Assembly: GCA_030704615.1 (NCBI GenBank)
Contig: CM060731.1
Coordinates: 59,128,756 to 59,192,755 of the forward strand
DNA length: 64,000 nt
Origin: Takakia lepidozioides
Taxonomy: Eukaryota > Streptophyta > Takakiopsida > Takakiales > Takakiaceae
Direction: 5' to 3'
Position numbers and translations under genes: made by a program
The notes under the pieces: generated by a model
Database searches by the model: none
The model's input: only the letters and a program-made list of their open reading frames with translations
Told to the model about the DNA's origin: nothing
In this document: piece by piece, positions 12,300 to 22,632 of the stretch
Layout: every line of letters begins with the position of its first letter
Numbering within the stretch: position 1 is the stretch's first letter

Positions 12300-12464
12300 A
12301 TGCCTGAAGATGAAGAGGGAATTGGAAAGATGAGAAGGGAACTGATCACAAGGAATGGATGAAGTCATGGAGGCTTACTCCTTATTATTGGGAAATGGCT
12401 GAAACAGAGTACTGATATTCCTGTTACAGCTTCCACGAGATTCGGAGGAGAGAAAAAGAAGGGA
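12300..12464 (+). pseudogene. Remnant of the protease-linker region, protease deleted
   Basis: The inverted relative at 24,674-28,990 encodes a retropepsin-like stretch here. In this element the sequence jumps from the equivalent of 26,262 to that of 25,883: AAGGAATG is followed directly by GATGAAGTCATGGAGGC. About 380 bp, including the DGGSG active-site coding, are gone. The remaining codons (EAYSLLLG, WLKQ) lead into the pol ORF. Confidence 0.7.
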
Positions 12465-15400
12465 GTGGACTGGAGAGGAGGACTGGATGAGGAGCAGGAA
12501 GCTACCCTATTTGCTGCACACCCAGAATGGGAGCAGGTTGCGGAGATGCGGCTGGAAAGCCTAAGTTGTTTAAGAGGTATCTGCTGTGGTGTAGTGTCGG
12601 CAACACCAATTGAAGAGGAAACCAGCTGTTACCCACCACATTTCTATGAAGAAAAGGAGGGAGAGATAGAAATCCTAGAAGAACCAGCCACTGTGAGCTT
12701 AAAGGATGAAGTGGTGACTGGTTGGACAATCACAGCTGATGAGCAGGTGAGAGAAGTAAATGTGGGAACTCAGGAGGAACCGAGGATGGTGAAAGTAGGA
12801 GCTGATTTGGAGCCGGAATTCTTCGAAGAAGCTAAAAGCTTGTTCATCAAATACAGAGATGTATTTGCTTGGAGCTATGAGGATCTAAAAGGGATACCAC
12901 CTGAAGTCTGTCAGCATAAGATTGAACTGGAACCAGGGTCAGTACCAATCAAGCAGGCGAGGTATAGAATGAATCCCAACTACGCACAGAAGGTTGGAGA
13001 AGAGATAAAGAAGTTGGCTGAGGCTAAGTTTATATACCCAATAGAGTATACAACTTGGTTGTCACCCATTGTTATAGTTCCCAAGAAGAATGGCAAACTA
13101 AGAGTATGTGTGAACTATAAGAAGCTGAATGCTTGTACGAAGAAAGATCCTTTCCCTTTGCCATTCACAGAAGCAGTATTAGACACTGTGGCAGGCCATG
13201 AGATGTACTCATTCATGGATGGCTTCAGTGGTTATAATCAAGTGCAAGTGGCAGAAGAAGACCAAGGGAAAACAGCTTTCATCACAGACTGGGGGGCTTA
13301 TGCATACAAAGTCATGCCCTTTGGACTTTGTAATGCACCAGCGACCTTTCAGAGAGTGATAAGTGAATCTTTTCATGAGTATCTGGATGATTTCATGCAG
13401 GTATTCTTGGATGATTTCAGTGTGTACAGCTCTAAGAATGAGCACTTGCATAAATTGGAGTTATGCCTGGCCAGATGCAGGATGAGAGGTCTGGGCTTGA
13501 ATCCAGAGAAGTGTACTTTCTGTGTGAACTCAGGGGTGCTTCTGGGACACATTGTGTGTAAGAAGGGACTTCTTGTGGATCCCAGGAAGACAGAGTCCAT
13601 TAAAGTCTCTCCACCACCAGTGAATGTTAAGAGTTTAAGGAGATTCCTTGGGCAAACCAGTTATTACAGAAGATTTGTCAAAAGGTATGCACAAATAGCA
13701 GCACCATTGAGCAAGCTTCTGAAGAAAGATGCAGTGTTTGCCTGGACAGCTGAATGTCAACAGGCGTTTGAGGAACTTACACTGTCAGTAACAACTACAC
13801 CTGTGCTGATTAACCCTCACTGGCATGTAGTATTTCATGTTCACTGCGATGCATCAGGAGAAGCGTTGGGTGCGGTGTTAGCCCAGAATGTTACAGGGAA
13901 TATAGATTCACCTGTGTACTATGCTAGCCGATTGATGAACAGTGCTGAGAGGAACTATAGTACAACGGAAAGAGAAGCATTGGCAATGATTTATGCAGTC
14001 AAGAAATTCAGGCATTACCTATTGGGAAGAAAGTTTATGTTTTATGTGGATCACCAGGCTCTGATATATCTGGTGAACAAACCTTTGATAAGTGGAAGGA
14101 TAGCGAGGTGGTTAATAATCTTGCATGAGTTTGAGTTCGAGGTTATTTACAAGCCTGGCCGTTTGCATCTTGTGGCAGATCATTTGTCACGACTAACAAC
14201 AGGAGAGGCCGCCACAGGAGTGGACGATCAGTTACCTGATGCGAGTTTATTTGTAATGGAGGTGCAAGGAAGTGCAGATGAATGGTTAGATTGGCAGTGG
14301 CCAATCAGATACTACCTTGCTCATGGTCAGTGCCCACCTAGTTATGGTAAGGAGCAGAGGAAGAGAATTGCTATCAAAGCTTTACCTTATACTATGGTAG
14401 GAAGCAGAATGTATAAGTTAGGACCTGATGGAGTACTAAAACGATGCTTGTACCACCATGAAGTAAATAAAGTCTTGGAGGAAGTTCATAAAGGAGTGGC
14501 TGGAGGTCATTTTGGAGAAGAGACTACCAGTAGAAAGATACTACTCGCAGGATACTGGTGGCCTACTTTGTTCAAAGATGTACATGAGTATTGTCAGAAG
14601 TGTGATGAATGTCAGAGGCTAGGACCTTTGCAGAGATCTGGAAGAATGGCCTTGCATCCTACAATGCCTACGGAACCATTTCAGAAATGGGGACTAGACT
14701 TTGTTGGACCAATTAATCCACCATCCAAGAATACACGAAACAGGTACATAATTACAGCCACTGATTATACTACAAAGTGGGTGGAAGCTAAAGCTTTGAG
14801 GGACAACACAGCCAAGTCCACAGCAAGGTTCCTGTACGAGAACATACTTACACGATTTGGATGTCCCTTAGAATTTATCAGTGATCAAGGAAGTCACTTC
14901 ATGAATGAGACCATTGAGTTGTTGACTAAAGAGTTTATGATTGTGCATAGAAAGAGTACAACATATTACCCACAGGGTAATGGGCAGGCAGAGGCTACCA
15001 ACAAAATACTATGTACTATCTTGGCTAAGATAGTCAATGCAAACAGAACGGATTGGGATACAAAGCTGCTGACAGCTTTGTGGTCATACAGGACTTCATA
15101 TAAAGTCACAACTAAGTATACACCATTCCAATTAGTTTATGGTATGGAAGCCTTACTTCCAGTGGAATTCCTGTTACCTACCATGAGAACGGAGTGGGGA
15201 AAAAGAATGGAATTGCAAGACTCCATCAAGGTCAGGAAACATGAATTATACCATGTGGAAGAAGTACGTGCTGATGCAGCTGATAATATGACCAGAATTC
15301 AGATGAAGCGAAAGGAACAGTTTGATGAAGGCAAGTTAAAGACTTTTAAGACGGGGGATTTGGTTCTATGGTTGCAGAAGAAAGGAAAGATTCAAGCTTC

Positions 15401-15761
15401 TAAGCTCAAATCACCGTGGAAAGGACCTTATGTCATACAAAAGATGTATGATAACAACACCGCCATGTTACAAACCATTAACAAAGAAATGCTGGGAAGA
15501 GTGAATGCAAATAAGTTGAAGGGGTACAGTGGTATCCATGACAAACCCCTGCAGCATGATTTGCATGTTGAACCGCAAGAGCAGTCACGGGCTGCACCAG
15601 TGTTACGAACGGAGTATGGAACACTAGTTGCTAGGCCCAGCATATACGACCAGGGTGGGCAAAACAAACGTGACACAGCCTATCACAGCCCGCAAGGCGC
15701 AACACAGCCTATCACAGCCCATCACGACGTGACACAGCCAACCACAGCCATCACGACGTGA
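12465..15761 (+). CDS. pol: Pol polyprotein: reverse transcriptase, RNase H, integrase
   Basis: This is an uninterrupted 1,098-codon frame. Reverse transcriptase spans about residues 150-400, with YKKLNACTKKDPFPLPF, DGFSGYNQV, PFGLCNAPATFQR and catalytic FLDDFSVYS near residue 313 (Phe replaces the usual Tyr of YxDD). RNase H begins near 455 (HCDASGEALGAVLAQ) and includes TEREALAMIYAVKKFRHYL. The integrase HHCC finger is near 660-715, and the DDE core near 741 (WGLDFVG), 806 (SDQGSHF) and 840 (GNGQAEATNK). The C-terminus (GPYVIQKMYDNNTA) is a typical integrase tail; I see no chromodomain. It probably starts upstream in frame with gag-pol rather than at this ATG. Protease is missing. Confidence 0.93.
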   Translation: MDWRGGLDEEQEATLFAAHPEWEQVAEMRLESLSCLRGICCGVVSATPIEEETSCYPPHFYEEKEGEIEILEEPATVSLKDEVVTGWTITADEQVREVNVGTQEEPRMVKVGADLEPEFFEEAKSLFIKYRDVFAWSYEDLKGIPPEVCQHKIELEPGSVPIKQARYRMNPNYAQKVGEEIKKLAEAKFIYPIEYTTWLSPIVIVPKKNGKLRVCVNYKKLNACTKKDPFPLPFTEAVLDTVAGHEMYSFMDGFSGYNQVQVAEEDQGKTAFITDWGAYAYKVMPFGLCNAPATFQRVISESFHEYLDDFMQVFLDDFSVYSSKNEHLHKLELCLARCRMRGLGLNPEKCTFCVNSGVLLGHIVCKKGLLVDPRKTESIKVSPPPVNVKSLRRFLGQTSYYRRFVKRYAQIAAPLSKLLKKDAVFAWTAECQQAFEELTLSVTTTPVLINPHWHVVFHVHCDASGEALGAVLAQNVTGNIDSPVYYASRLMNSAERNYSTTEREALAMIYAVKKFRHYLLGRKFMFYVDHQALIYLVNKPLISGRIARWLIILHEFEFEVIYKPGRLHLVADHLSRLTTGEAATGVDDQLPDASLFVMEVQGSADEWLDWQWPIRYYLAHGQCPPSYGKEQRKRIAIKALPYTMVGSRMYKLGPDGVLKRCLYHHEVNKVLEEVHKGVAGGHFGEETTSRKILLAGYWWPTLFKDVHEYCQKCDECQRLGPLQRSGRMALHPTMPTEPFQKWGLDFVGPINPPSKNTRNRYIITATDYTTKWVEAKALRDNTAKSTARFLYENILTRFGCPLEFISDQGSHFMNETIELLTKEFMIVHRKSTTYYPQGNGQAEATNKILCTILAKIVNANRTDWDTKLLTALWSYRTSYKVTTKYTPFQLVYGMEALLPVEFLLPTMRTEWGKRMELQDSIKVRKHELYHVEEVRADAADNMTRIQMKRKEQFDEGKLKTFKTGDLVLWLQKKGKIQASKLKSPWKGPYVIQKMYDNNTAMLQTINKEMLGRVNANKLKGYSGIHDKPLQHDLHVEPQEQSRAAPVLRTEYGTLVARPSIYDQGGQNKRDTAYHSPQGATQPITAHHDVTQPTTAITT

Positions 15762-15910
15762 CAACAGCCTATCACAGCCCATCACGACGCAACACAGCCT
15801 ATAACAACATACCACAGCGTGTCACAGCCTATCACAGCTTACCACAGTGCATCACAGCCTATCACGGGTAACACAGTATGACACAGCCTGTCACAGCTCA
15901 ACACAGCCTA
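15655..15910. repeat. CACAGCC-type satellite downstream of integrase
   Basis: Degenerate units of the type CACAGCCTATCACAGCCCATCACGACG repeat here. The same CACAGCC core forms the satellite in both LTRs (8,611-8,890 and 20,302-20,575) and in the truncated LTR at 24,150-24,300. It overlaps the last codons of pol. Confidence 0.85.
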
Positions 15911-16304
15911 CTAAAATTACACGATCCATAGAATCAGTGACAAGTGGACACATAAAAACTTCAGGAAAATGGATGACGGAAGAGGAAACGGAAATTACTT
16001 TAAAAATAGACACGTGGAGGTCAGGGTGCGACACACAGCAGAGAATGAAGTGCAAGGACAGGTGTCAAAAAGAAAGAGGAAAAGAACGGCCGTCAAATGG
16101 GATGAAAGGCGGGCCCATTAATGAATACGGAAAAAGGGAAACGGAACGAACGGCAAGTACAGAAAAGCCGAATTCATGTCGCATGTGTGATCCTAGTGGA
16201 CTATCCAACAGGGAAAGTCCACTAAAGAAGATAAAAGTTAAAATCCAGTCACAGCAGATACAGCCAATAGAAAACCAGAGAAATGATCAAGAAAATGGAG
16301 GGAA

Positions 16305-19300
16305 TTGAGCGCAAGAGGCGGCGTCGTTCTGAGTAACGGGCGTCTCGACAGGACAGGCCATAAATGCTATAACTTGGAAACTATGGAGGAACTAACAGAC
16401 TATACGCTCGCAATATTACTTACGCAATGGCATAGACACGAAACGACAGAGCAGAGCTTTTCTCTTGAACAATGCTTGCAAGCCCCGCAGGCTTACAAGA
16501 GATTACCCATAGCTTTCTGCGGCAACCATACGTTTCTGCTTTGTGCACTACAGGCATTCCTGCAGTTGTTACAGCCAAAGCAGTTCTGTGAGTCTAAGAT
16601 GAAGAGAGTGAGAGGAATGGAGGAAATCAGGGTGAAGAGCACCACAATTCTGCAGAAACAAACGATGGCTACCCCACAGGCGATAAAGATACTGGAGGAG
16701 CTGAGATTGGAAGGATTGCAAAGTCTAGATTGGACACTACACCATAGACAGTACATGTTACAATTTTTGCAGAACTTTGAGCCAAGGACAGGAACAACAA
16801 CGGTGAAGGGAGTTGAATTAATGATTACTCCCCTATACCTCCAGCAATTGTTTCGATTGCCAGCAGGTCAGGTGCATGTGGGGAACACAGGGCAAGACTG
16901 CAAATAGGGGACTTATTCCAAGAAGGGAGTTTCTTTAAAACTCAGGGTTATGCTTGTACCAAAGCTGTGTACCCAGGGTTAAAAGAGATAGGCCAAGTAT
17001 TGAACGTTCTGTTTGCCCTGAAACAGAACCAACAATATTTGAGCAGATCCTTCACAGAGGAAATACTCAAAGGCCTGAAGGGACAAGAGGTACAATGGGC
17101 GGACATTATGTACAACGCACTAGTAGAGGAGATGAAAAGATTACAAGGTACTACCGCAAAGTCTCCTATCATAGTGTCTGGCCCAATCATTGCTCAAATA
17201 ATCCTTAATTCTGGCATACTTAATGCACAAGAAAGGAAGGAAATGGGAGTGTTTGAGCCAGAAACAACTGCAATGGAAGAGCAAGGCTCTTCACACAGTG
17301 AGGGTGGACTAGCAGCACAACCCGAGACTAAGAGGCAGAGAAGGGGAAAGACTGTAGTGGCGGATCCACTGGCTTCACGGATTCCGCATGATAATGTTTC
17401 CCAAGCTCATGACCAGGAAGGGGCACAGCAGCACAAAAGAATGTTATTACTGGAAGCAGGACCTTCAGAGAGGGAGGAGGAAGTTACTTCTGCATCACAC
17501 CAACACAGCCACTTGAACGACTTGTCACAAGGTCACAAGTTATCCATGCAGCTCAACCCGAAATAATTGATTTGGAAAGTGAAGGGATAGATATTCCAAC
17601 TACAGAACAGATAGTGGCAGAAATAGAGAAAGGGGACCTTCTCTATGAATATTCTGGTCTGGTCAAGGAGACAGAAATCCCAGAGGTGCAACAGTTGCCC
17701 AGGGAATCCTGAGGTGCATATAATGCACACACCTGTGTTGGAGGTACCACAGGCGGAAGGTCATGACACTGTAACACCAGTCATAGATGAAGTAGTTCAG
17801 GAAGAAAATCCGGTGGGACAATGGCCTGAATGGTTAGTGAGACATCATACTGTTGAAGATCGGGAGGAACAGCAGCAACCTCACCATGATGACCCTCAAC
17901 AGGCAATGCTGATGAGTTCCATAGGCAGGACACTTAATTTGTTGGGGACTTATGTCAAATCCCATGTTCCAATTACCCAATTGACAGCCTTGAAAGAGGA
18001 ACTCAGGAAGGAGTTTGAGGCTCGACTTGCCACTGAGTGTGCAAACAAGGTCGATGAAGAGGTCACTCTCAAGATGAAGCAGGACTTGGGCAATACAGAA
18101 ATGGCTTTGCAGTTGGCCAAGCAACAATTGATTGAGGCAACCTCGCGCAAGACCAGTTGCACGAAGCACATAAGCAACAGCTATACCAAATGCAGGTGCA
18201 GCATGAAAGCAAGTTGCAAGAACTGAATGCACTACATACGGAGTTGCAGACAGTGCATAACAGGATGGCGATACAATGTGCTACATTTACAACTATGCTT
18301 GACCAATCAACAAAAGAAATAAACAGTCAAGCGGAAAAATGTACGAAGGCAGAAGAAGAGAATGTTGAGCAAATGAAGCTCATTGTCGATATGAAGAATA
18401 CAATCTGTCGCCATGAAGATACTTTCAAGCAATACAGGCAGAGGGAAGCTGATCAAGAGAAACACATCGTGGAGTTGCAACAAACCATCGTGGCCAATAG
18501 AAATGAAATCGCGGTCAGTAACAAGGCTTCGAAGGAAGCCAATAATCTACTTGCTGCCTATGCGCAATTGGTTGAGCCACAGGCGAAGCGCATGGAGGCT
18601 TTACAACAGCAGTTGGAATTGTACAAGCTAAGAGAGGAGCAAACTCTCAGGGGAACCACAAGCAGCTTGGTGGATAACAGCCTTATGCAGGTCTGGTTAG
18701 CACAAGGGCCAGTAGAGGGCAAAAGCCCACGGAAGCTCACCCAAAGCGAGATGAATGAGCTCAGACTGCAGGTGCAGAACATTGCCACAACTACTATAGA
18801 CAATGTCTATAGTAGGATAGCAGAGTTACAAGAGGATGTAGACGGACTCCAGACTCAAGTGGAAAACCTCACTTCAAACATCGACCAAAGAGTCTATATC
18901 CCTCAGGAACAGCTAATGGCTTCTTATTTGCAAGCCAGAACTGGCTTTTCAGTCTTCACAGGAGGTGCAGGAGATGCCAATGATACAGGAGCCAGTACCA
19001 CCACCACCACAACAGGTCAGTGTACCAGTAGCTGAACCTGTGGTTACTACAACCACACCACAACCACCACAGCCGGAGGTATGGGGCAATGCCGCTTTTA
19101 ACCCACCTAAAACTCCAGCTGCAAGGGAGTACAGCAGGGCTATGCTTATGCCCTTCAACCAAATTCCCATCATGTTGGATTTGGCTTGGAAAGAATTTAG
19201 TCCTCCGCAGTCATTCGCACATTACTACCAAATCATGCGTATTTGGCTGCCAGTGGCAACTAGGACTAAAGTTCTTCCAAACAATCGACATATTGAAGAT

Positions 19301-20140
19301 CATCACTTTGCACAATACTGGCACGAGGCAGGTACCATGTTGAGGGAATTGGTTGCTTTCCAGGTTGTACATGGACTCATTTATACCAAGACCAAGGAGA
19401 TAGCAAGTATTGTCATGGGTGCGGGCTATACTACGCTGCTTGTTTTCTGGTACGTTACCACATTGAGCAACAAAAGATGCAAACACGCTTTCAAAGTTAC
19501 TCCAGTGGAGATCATTGGGTATTACCTTCGGTGCCACCTCATATGTACCTATATGACCCAAAAGTTATGATGCAGAAGGATTCTCAAATTCGTTCATGGT
19601 TTCAAGCAGCCTGCAACCATTTGTCAACACAGAAATTCGGACTTGATGACATTTTCTATAAGGGACATGTGGCATGGAAGTACTTGCACGCTGCACCAGT
19701 AATTGGTACCCCACTCATCTGGACAGACAAGGAGCTCAGTGTCTACACCAATTTTGCTGTTCAGCGGTTACACCAAGTTGTAAAATACAAACTTCCAGAC
19801 ATGGTAGGACAGCATTGTATGCCCCAGATGATTCCACAAAAAGTTCGAAAAAAAACACCTGAGAGGCGATGAGGATTCTGATACAACTGTTTCTTCACAC
19901 AATTCTTTTGACATGGGAGAAGACTATGCAATTCAGATGGAAGAGAAGAAACAAAGGGGATCTCCTATGCCGGAAAGATTACCTCGATATCAGCCTCCAG
20001 AAGGCCTCACTTATCCAGGTAGTGATCAACCATCTCCATCAACCAGAGACAGACCTCGGGCTCGTACACACAGCCCACCACGAAACTCTCAACGTCAACA
20101 AGGTGCTCACTCACAAAGGTTTGCTACTCGGAAACAGTAA
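16305..20140 (+). pseudogene. Additional 3' coding region of the retrotransposon (coiled-coil protein)
   Basis: About 3.8 kb between integrase and the purine tract is almost entirely coding in plus-strand frames, with shifts or stops near 16,907, 17,566, 17,710, 18,190, 19,000, 19,500 and 19,870. The N-terminal part has a patterned globular stretch (ITPLYLQQLFRLPAGQ). The middle (about 18,000-18,900) is rich in Gln, Glu and Leu with heptad spacing, clearly a coiled coil. A Pro/Thr linker follows (PVPPPPQQVSVPVAEP), then a globular C-terminal domain (about 19,080-19,860) and a basic, Ser/Pro-rich tail. No membrane segment stands out, so it is not obviously envelope-like. Plant Tat and Athila lineages also carry extra 3' ORFs; a specific relation is unproven. 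Confidence 0.7.
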
Positions 20141-20161
20141 ACCGTGAGGACACGGCTTTTT

Positions 20162-20175
20162 GAGGGGGGAAGGGG
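20162..20175 (+). promoter_or_regulatory. Polypurine tract
   Basis: GAGGGGGGAAGGGG lies three bases upstream of the 3' LTR, the expected primer site for plus-strand DNA synthesis. Confidence 0.85.
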
Positions 20176-20178
20176 TAA

Positions 20179-21220
20179 TGTTAGAGGACTGTAGGGGACT
20201 TAGACACTTATACGGGATCTGTAGGGTACCCTTAATTTTTGCACAGACTGAGACCAACAGGAGCCTTAGGGGTGACAGCAGCGCACTGTAGAAGGGGGTT
20301 ACACAGCCAACACAGCTACAGTCGTCACAGCCAACACAGCCAACACAGTCGCACAAGTCGTCACAGCCGACACAGCAAAACACAGCCGTCACAGTCGTCA
20401 CAGCGACACAGCCAACACAGCCGTCACAGTCGTCACAGCGACACAGCCGAACAGCCGTCACAGCCGACACAGCCACACAGCCAGACAAAGCCCATCACAG
20501 CCCGACACAGCCAAACACAGTCGCACAGTCAGTCACAGCCCGACACAGTTTCACACAGCCAGTCACCGCTTGACACAGCTGTCACGATAATAGGGAACGA
20601 AGAGTAGGACAGGGAACGACTGTGGGGAACAACACCTGTGAAGGGAGCATGTTAGTTCACAGACGACGGTTAGAGAGGGAAACGGTTAGAACCGCGGATA
20701 GGAGGATAAAGGGAGAAACGGGGAATGAAGGAGGGGGATCATCATTATTCGGAGGGGGACTTCGTAGTCAGGCAGGAGCGGAGATCGGAGGCAAGAGATG
20801 GAGAGCACGATGAAGGAGGAAAGAGGATTAGTAGATGCTTGTTATATGCAAAGCTGTAGTGATATTGGAGAGCAGATTAGAGACATAATGACTTCGGCCT
20901 GATACCTGATAAATCATAATCTGATACTTATACGATACAATCACACTGTGTAGAGAGATCTGAGAGAAGCTGTGGATTGAATGGATGAGTGAAGGAAACC
21001 GATAGATTGATGAAGCAAACTGATACTTAATTATCAATGCCAAAGGTAGCTAAGATGAATGAGAAAAGGGAAACGCATAGGAAACACCCCCATGATACAC
21101 TAGCTGTAGGTCATGACTGATAGTTCTGCGCGGGCTGAGTACTTAGAGATTTCCAACTCTTCTATCTTGGAGTTTCCGCCTCGGATAGCGAAGGGATGGG
21201 TGAGTAAAAGCCGCGCGACA
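20179..21220 (+). repeat. 3' LTR
   Basis: It is 1,042 bp long, starts TGTTAG and ends CGCGACA, and matches the 5' LTR closely. Most differences are unit gains and losses in the CACAGCC satellite at 20,302-20,575. Confidence 0.95.
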
Positions 21221-21225
21221 GCTCT
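21221..21225. repeat. Right 5-bp target site duplication (GCTCT)
   Basis: It is identical to 8,483-8,487 and abuts the 3' LTR. Confidence 0.95.
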
Positions 21226-21974
21226 TATGTCTGTCGTGCCATGTCATGAGGTTAGCGATCGATTTACATCGGTACATACGTTTCAACCTTGAAATGACAG
21301 GGAAGTGTCGCAATACTTTCTTGGGCACACTTCCACGACCTGGAATGTAACGGGAACTGCGGCACACTGGGCAAATGTCTACATTCTCATACTCCCCACG
21401 GAATAGTACACAACCACGCTCACAGGCATGAATCATGGTGTACTGCAATCCCATCTTGGCAATCATGGTTTTTGCTTCATAGTGAGTTTTCGGCAATGAA
21501 TTCTCTTTAGGCAAAAAACTCTTACGCAACAATCCTAGAAGCTCATCCACAAATGCATTGGTGCACTTCTGGGTAGTGCATGCGTTCAGCAACGTCAAAG
21601 TTGCTTGCAGCTGATCGAGCACCCTTCAAAAGTGGACATTGCGACTGTCGGAAGAGTTTATCATACTCGGGATCAACGTGCAGGTGAGCATTCTCATCAA
21701 ATTCATTGTCTCCGGAATCGTCAAGGTCATCGTCATGATCGGCAAATGTGTGATTGGTTCCACCATGAATGGGGTCCTCTCTGTTTGCATCTGCAAAGAG
21801 AAACGCTTCCTGTAATGCACGCCGGATTTCTACCTCCAATCCACCACTCTCATCTGTGTTCTCTGTGACATTGGGCTCCCGCCGTGCCGCAGGGCCTTCG
21901 TCTTCATCATTTGAATATTCACATCCCTGTATCCCAATAGTCATCTTGTGAGTGGACCAACAACGATGTGACAC
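21226..21974 (-). pseudogene. tnp2: CACTA transposase, 5' part
   Basis: On the minus strand the sequence encodes an acidic N-terminal region (DDDLDDSGDNEFDENA) followed by PLLKGARS. After a frame change near 21,610 come QATLTLLNA, FVDELLGLLRKSFLP, SLPKTHYEAKTMIAKMGLQY, IHACERGCVLFRGEY, CPVCRSSRYIPG and LMTWHDRHKS. These are the standard N-terminal hallmarks of tnp2. The reading frame runs into the retrotransposon at 21,225 and resumes at 8,482. The frameshift at about 21,610 indicates decay independent of the insertion. Confidence 0.85.
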
Positions 21975-22260
21975 TTGTTCATATTATGACATAGGAGGCA
22001 CGGTGACGTATGTATCTTATGAATATACACCCAATCAAAACACGACATTTGTAGCCATTGAAGTCATAGTTGCAGTCACTTAGTGAGTCATATATGACTA
22101 CATGACTACACATGACCAATGAAAACATGACATGTGCATTAATTAAAGTGATAACGGAAGTGACGTAGTCATAGTCACGTCTGTATCTTATGACTTCTTG
22201 ACTACAATCACCCAACGAAATGTCGACATGTGGAGAAGAGGATCGTTGCATTCAAAATTC
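21975..22260. repeat. Subterminal region of the CACTA element
   Basis: Short motifs such as GACTACATGACTACACATGAC and its inverses recur, with no coding signal. Similar motif clusters follow the CACTACAA ends at 29,573, 54,392 and 58,379. I could not pin the exact terminus. Confidence 0.45.
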
Positions 22261-22632
22261 AAACTAAAGTGCTGAAGGGAAAGTGGCGATCACACCGGAA
22301 GAGAACAGCGTCGGAGAAGAGGATCCCTCCCGTGTATCATGTAATTATTCCTCACTGTTTCCAACAACAGTACTTTTCCTCCATGACACTCATCGCAGTT
22401 GCATAGTATTTTTGTATGCCCATTCCTTGTGGCATAAGCTTCTTCCATTCGCCATAGACGGTCATCTATTCTACGCCTACGCATCCGGTCGCCACTTGCA
22501 CTGTGCATGCTTTGAACGTCACCCCTTCCCTCTTTGCATGCTACACACAGTGCATTGTCTCTTGTTTTGCACCAGCTGCCAATGTGCTATTTCTATATCT
22601 ATAGTATATATAGTATCATTTCTGAGTGTCCA

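Larger units (their letters stand above)
8488..21220 (+). mobile_element. Complete Ty3/gypsy LTR retrotransposon, 12.7 kb, nested in CACTA
   Basis: Two direct LTRs start TGTTAG and end CGCGACA and are flanked by the 5-bp repeat GCTCT. A tRNA-primer site follows the 5' LTR and a purine tract precedes the 3' LTR. Internal order is gag, zinc knuckles, reverse transcriptase, RNase H, integrase, a CACAGCC satellite, then a long additional 3' coding region. Integrase after RNase H places it in Ty3/gypsy. Outside the satellite the LTRs differ at only a few positions, so insertion was recent, yet gag and the 3' region carry frameshifts and the protease segment is deleted. Confidence 0.95.

Noticed and set aside
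16305-20140. Envelope gene of a retrovirus-like element
   Set aside because: No signal peptide, transmembrane helix or Cys-rich ectodomain is visible; a coiled-coil protein fits better.
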